The notes under the pieces were generated by a model. It did not search any database, had not been told where the DNA came from, and worked only from the letters and a program-made list of their open reading frames with translations. Both the position numbers and the translations under genes were made by a program. From Actinomadura sp. WMMA1423 (GTDB taxonomy: Bacteria > Actinomycetota > Actinomycetes > Streptosporangiales > Streptosporangiaceae), in NCBI RefSeq assembly GCF_006547145.1, contig NZ_CP041244.1:62001-126000 (forward strand): 64,000 nucleotides of DNA. The letters run 5' to 3'. This document shows, one piece after another, positions 61,921 through 64,000 of the stretch (within the stretch, counting starts at the first letter, position 1; every line of letters begins with the position of its first letter).

Positions 61921-61921
61921 C
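61916..61921. repeat. Target-site duplication, right copy (GCTAGC)
   Basis: Second copy of GCTAGC. Its CTAG (61917-61920) provides the stop codons of both the transposase (plus) and the DUF3616 gene (minus). Confidence 0.75.
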
Positions 61922-62984
61922 CGAGGTGGACGACGTCGGCGAGGACGCCCCCGCCGGGCGTGAGCCGGTCCGGGGCGGGGCTGTCGTAGACGACCAGGAG
62001 CCGGGTGCCCGGCTCGTCCAGCATGGCGATGCCCTCGGCGTGGTCGTCGCCGTCGCCGTGGGGGAGTTCGCCCAGCACCTCCAGTTCGTCCGCCGTGACG
62101 ATCTCGCCGGCGTCGGCGCGGGCCGCGCCCGGCCAGCGCACGAGCCGCACGGGGCCGTCCAGGTCCATGCTCGGCCCGGTGAGGACGAGCAGGTCGTCGC
62201 CGTGCGGGCACAGGTCGCGCACGCCGAGGCCGCCGAGGTCCAGGAAGTGGGTGCGGTAGGTCTGGCCGTCGTCGCAGACGGGCAGCGCCCGCAGGCGGCG
62301 CGGGTCCCTCGGGTGCGGTGCCGGGCGGATCTCCACCAGCACCGCCCAGCCGCGCAGCACCGGCCCGCGCAGCCCGATGTAGAGGCGGTCGCCGTGGACG
62401 GCGACCCCCTCGATGTCCAGGCCGTTGTCCTTGCTCGGGATGGGCAGGAACGGGGCGAGGTGCGGGTCGTCGGCCAGCAGGTCGGCGATGGAGTCCTTGT
62501 CCAGGCCGAGGACGGCCGCGGTGCGGTCGCCGTCGTCGCGGACGGCGCGGGGCAGCCCGTCCTCGCCGGTGACCAGGGGGATGCGGGCGAGGATGTACCG
62601 GTTGTCCTCCCGCACGACGGCGGCGAGGCGCTTGCGCGCCTTGGCGTCGCCGTTCCCCGGCTTGATCTTCTTGCGCTTGAGGCTGTGCGAGCCGATCGCC
62701 CACAGCCACCCGTCGGCCCGGGCGAGGCCCTCGATGTCGGCCTCCTCGTCGGGCCCGGCCGGCAGCGGGACGAGGTCGGCGAGCGCGACCGTGACCTGGC
62801 CGCCGTAGCCGGTGACGCGCCCCTCGTCGTCGGTGACGGCGGTCAGCCGCTCGATGGTGGCGGTCTCGTCGCCCGCCACCCACAGGCAGCGGCCGTCCTG
62901 GCGGACGGCGGACAGGTTGGTGTGCGTCTCGGCCTCACGGCTCTCCTGGCCGAAGCGCAGCTCGACCCGGCGTTCCACGATCAT
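61917..62984 (-). CDS. DUF3616 family protein
   Basis: This 355-residue protein is built of repeated beta segments (probably a propeller-like fold). It matches DUF3616: NLSAVRQDGRCLWVAGDETATIERL, DIEGLARADGWLWAIGSHSLKRKK, NGLDIEGVAVHGDRLYIGLRG and HAEGIAMLDEPGTRLLVVYDS. Repeated D-I-E-G-x-A motifs suggest metal- or ligand-binding blade loops. There is no signal peptide, so it is probably cytoplasmic. The function is unknown. Its stop codon overlaps the IS481 target duplication. The ATG is at 62984. Confidence 0.85.
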   Translation of the reverse strand: MIVERRVELRFGQESREAETHTNLSAVRQDGRCLWVAGDETATIERLTAVTDDEGRVTGYGGQVTVALADLVPLPAGPDEEADIEGLARADGWLWAIGSHSLKRKKIKPGNGDAKARKRLAAVVREDNRYILARIPLVTGEDGLPRAVRDDGDRTAAVLGLDKDSIADLLADDPHLAPFLPIPSKDNGLDIEGVAVHGDRLYIGLRGPVLRGWAVLVEIRPAPHPRDPRRLRALPVCDDGQTYRTHFLDLGGLGVRDLCPHGDDLLVLTGPSMDLDGPVRLVRWPGAARADAGEIVTADELEVLGELPHGDGDDHAEGIAMLDEPGTRLLVVYDSPAPDRLTPGGGVLADVVHLG

Positions 62985-63047
62985 TGGGGAATGCTCCCAC
63001 AGCGCCGGGACCCGCGGCGACGTGGGGGAACGGTCCGGAACCGGCCC

Positions 63048-64000
63048 TCAGGCCCGCCAGAGGACGTCCAGGCGCGGCGGCTTGCGGAAGACCAGCCCGC
63101 GCGGCCGTGCGGGCCGGGCGGGATCGAGGCGCAGCCCCGGCAGGCGGTCCAGCAGCGCGGTGAGCGCGGTGCGGGCCTCGAGCCGGGCCAGGTGCGCGCC
63201 GAAGCAGAAGTGCGGCCCGTGCGCGAACGCCAGGTGGTCGGCGGCGTTGCGGCGCCGCACGTCGAAGCGGTCCGGGTCGGGGAACACCGAGGGGTCGCGT
63301 CCCGCTCCGGCGATCGACACCCGGACCAGGTCGCCCGCCCGGACGTCCGCCCCGCCGAGCCGGGCGTCGCGGGTGGCGTACCGGTCGACGACCGAGGCCG
63401 CGGGCTCCAGCCGCAGTGACTCCTCGATCGCGGCGGGCAGCAGGGCCGGGTCGTCCCGGACGAGCCGGAGCTGGTGCGGGTGCCCGAGCAGGTGCAGCAC
63501 CGCGTTGGCGATCATGCCTTCGGTGGTGTCGATGCCGCCGAACATCAGGATCGCGGCGTCGGCCACGACCTCGGGGCCGCGCAGGCCGCCGCCGGCGGCC
63601 TCGGCCAGCAGCGATCCGGGGCGGGCCGCGTCGACCGCCTCCTGGACCGCCGCGCTCAGCAGCCGGTACGCCTCATCCGCGCGCTCGGGCGGCGCGCCGC
63701 CCGCGGTGATGGCCGACACGGCCTCGACGAACGCGCCGTACCAGGAGCGGACGGTTCCGGCGTCCACTCCGGAGAGCCCGAGGGCCTCGGTGACGACCGC
63801 CACGGCGAGCGGCCCGGCCAGCTCGCCGCGCAGCTCGGCGCGGCCCGCCGGCGCCAGCGCGCCGACGAGCCGGCCGGTCTCGGCCTCCACGAAGGCGGTG
63901 AACCGCTCGCGGGTCGGCGCCGGGCGGAACGGCCGCGCGAACGCGTCGCGGTGCCGGGTGTGGGCGGCGCCGTCCAGCGACAGCATGCTCGGCCCGACGA
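63048..64000 (-). CDS. Cytochrome P450, C-terminal part
   Basis: This is a heme monooxygenase whose N-terminus lies beyond base 64000. The frame is open to the window end (VGPSMLSLDGAAHTRHRDAF, the C-helix region). The I-helix oxygen-binding motif is FGGIDTTEG. The K-helix ExxR is in IEESLRLEPAASV. The heme loop is FAHGPHFCFGAHLARLE with the cysteine thiolate ligand. It ends FRKPPRLDVLWRA. It resembles soluble bacterial CYP enzymes that need ferredoxin partners. No ferredoxin gene is within view and the substrate is unknown. Confidence 0.92.
   Translation of the reverse strand, partial: VGPSMLSLDGAAHTRHRDAFARPFRPAPTRERFTAFVEAETGRLVGALAPAGRAELRGELAGPLAVAVVTEALGLSGVDAGTVRSWYGAFVEAVSAITAGGAPPERADEAYRLLSAAVQEAVDAARPGSLLAEAAGGGLRGPEVVADAAILMFGGIDTTEGMIANAVLHLLGHPHQLRLVRDDPALLPAAIEESLRLEPAASVVDRYATRDARLGGADVRAGDLVRVSIAGAGRDPSVFPDPDRFDVRRRNAADHLAFAHGPHFCFGAHLARLEARTALTALLDRLPGLRLDPARPARPRGLVFRKPPRLDVLWRA

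Noticed and set aside
63048..64000. Start of a biosynthetic gene cluster around the P450
   Set aside because: No other biosynthetic gene lies nearby in the window and the P450 runs off the edge, so a cluster cannot be claimed.

Overview
The window is very GC-rich DNA with dense gene packing, frequent GTG starts and ATGA/GTGA start-stop overlaps. It carries a complete Pup-proteasome locus (arc, dop, pup, prcB, prcA, pafA, then pafB, pafC, tatA, tatC, helY), the standard order in Actinomycetota. Together with F420-type oxidoreductases, DUF1707-FHA and MpaB-family proteins, this points to a filamentous actinomycete, possibly near Actinomadura/Thermomonosporaceae. The genus is an inference. No rRNA, tRNA or CRISPR array was seen. 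No gene-free gap exceeds 300 bp; the largest is the 293 bp between pup and prcB.

Layout. 1-7.2 kb: the end of a peptide-ABC ATPase, then on the minus strand a two-component system (kinase, NarL-type regulator) followed by a LolD/FtsX-type ABC exporter, and a RecB-family nuclease. 7.3-27.1 kb, plus strand: site-2 protease, TrmI, then the Pup-proteasome locus with its usual neighbours (FKBP lipoprotein, DUF3866, PafBC, Tat export, HelY). An HTH/DUF3291 pair sits inside the locus. Arc unfolds pupylated substrates for the PrcBA core. Dop and PafA process and attach Pup. PafBC is a WYL-domain DNA-damage regulator pair.

27-49.5 kb: accessory metabolism. This holds an MpaB-like oxygenase, an ABC-2 exporter, an ArsR/SRPBCC pair divergent from a GH15 enzyme, a large FAD/Fe-S oxidoreductase, nirB plus a second NirB-like reductase (no nirD), an amidohydrolase/DUF2470 pair, an RNB ribonuclease, a 5'-3' exonuclease and an M24 peptidase. 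Three genes here (a DUF4142 lipoprotein, a sirtuin and a Crp-family regulator) appear frameshifted.

49.7-57.2 kb: a sugar-type ABC importer (ATPase, binding protein, two permeases). A second MsmK-type ATPase converges on it and is divergent from a LacI regulator, with two LacI-type palindromes between those two. One permease has an extra Ig-like domain in an extracytoplasmic loop. 57.3-64 kb: an AsnC regulator, an LLM oxidoreductase, a DUF1707-FHA protein, an acyl-CoA dehydrogenase, an intact IS481-type element inserted at a CTAG that is also the stop codon of the neighbouring DUF3616 gene, and the C-terminal part of a P450.

Many starts lie 6-8 nt downstream of a TANNNT hexamer, which suggests widespread leaderless transcription. 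Convergent genes are often separated by strong hairpin terminators.
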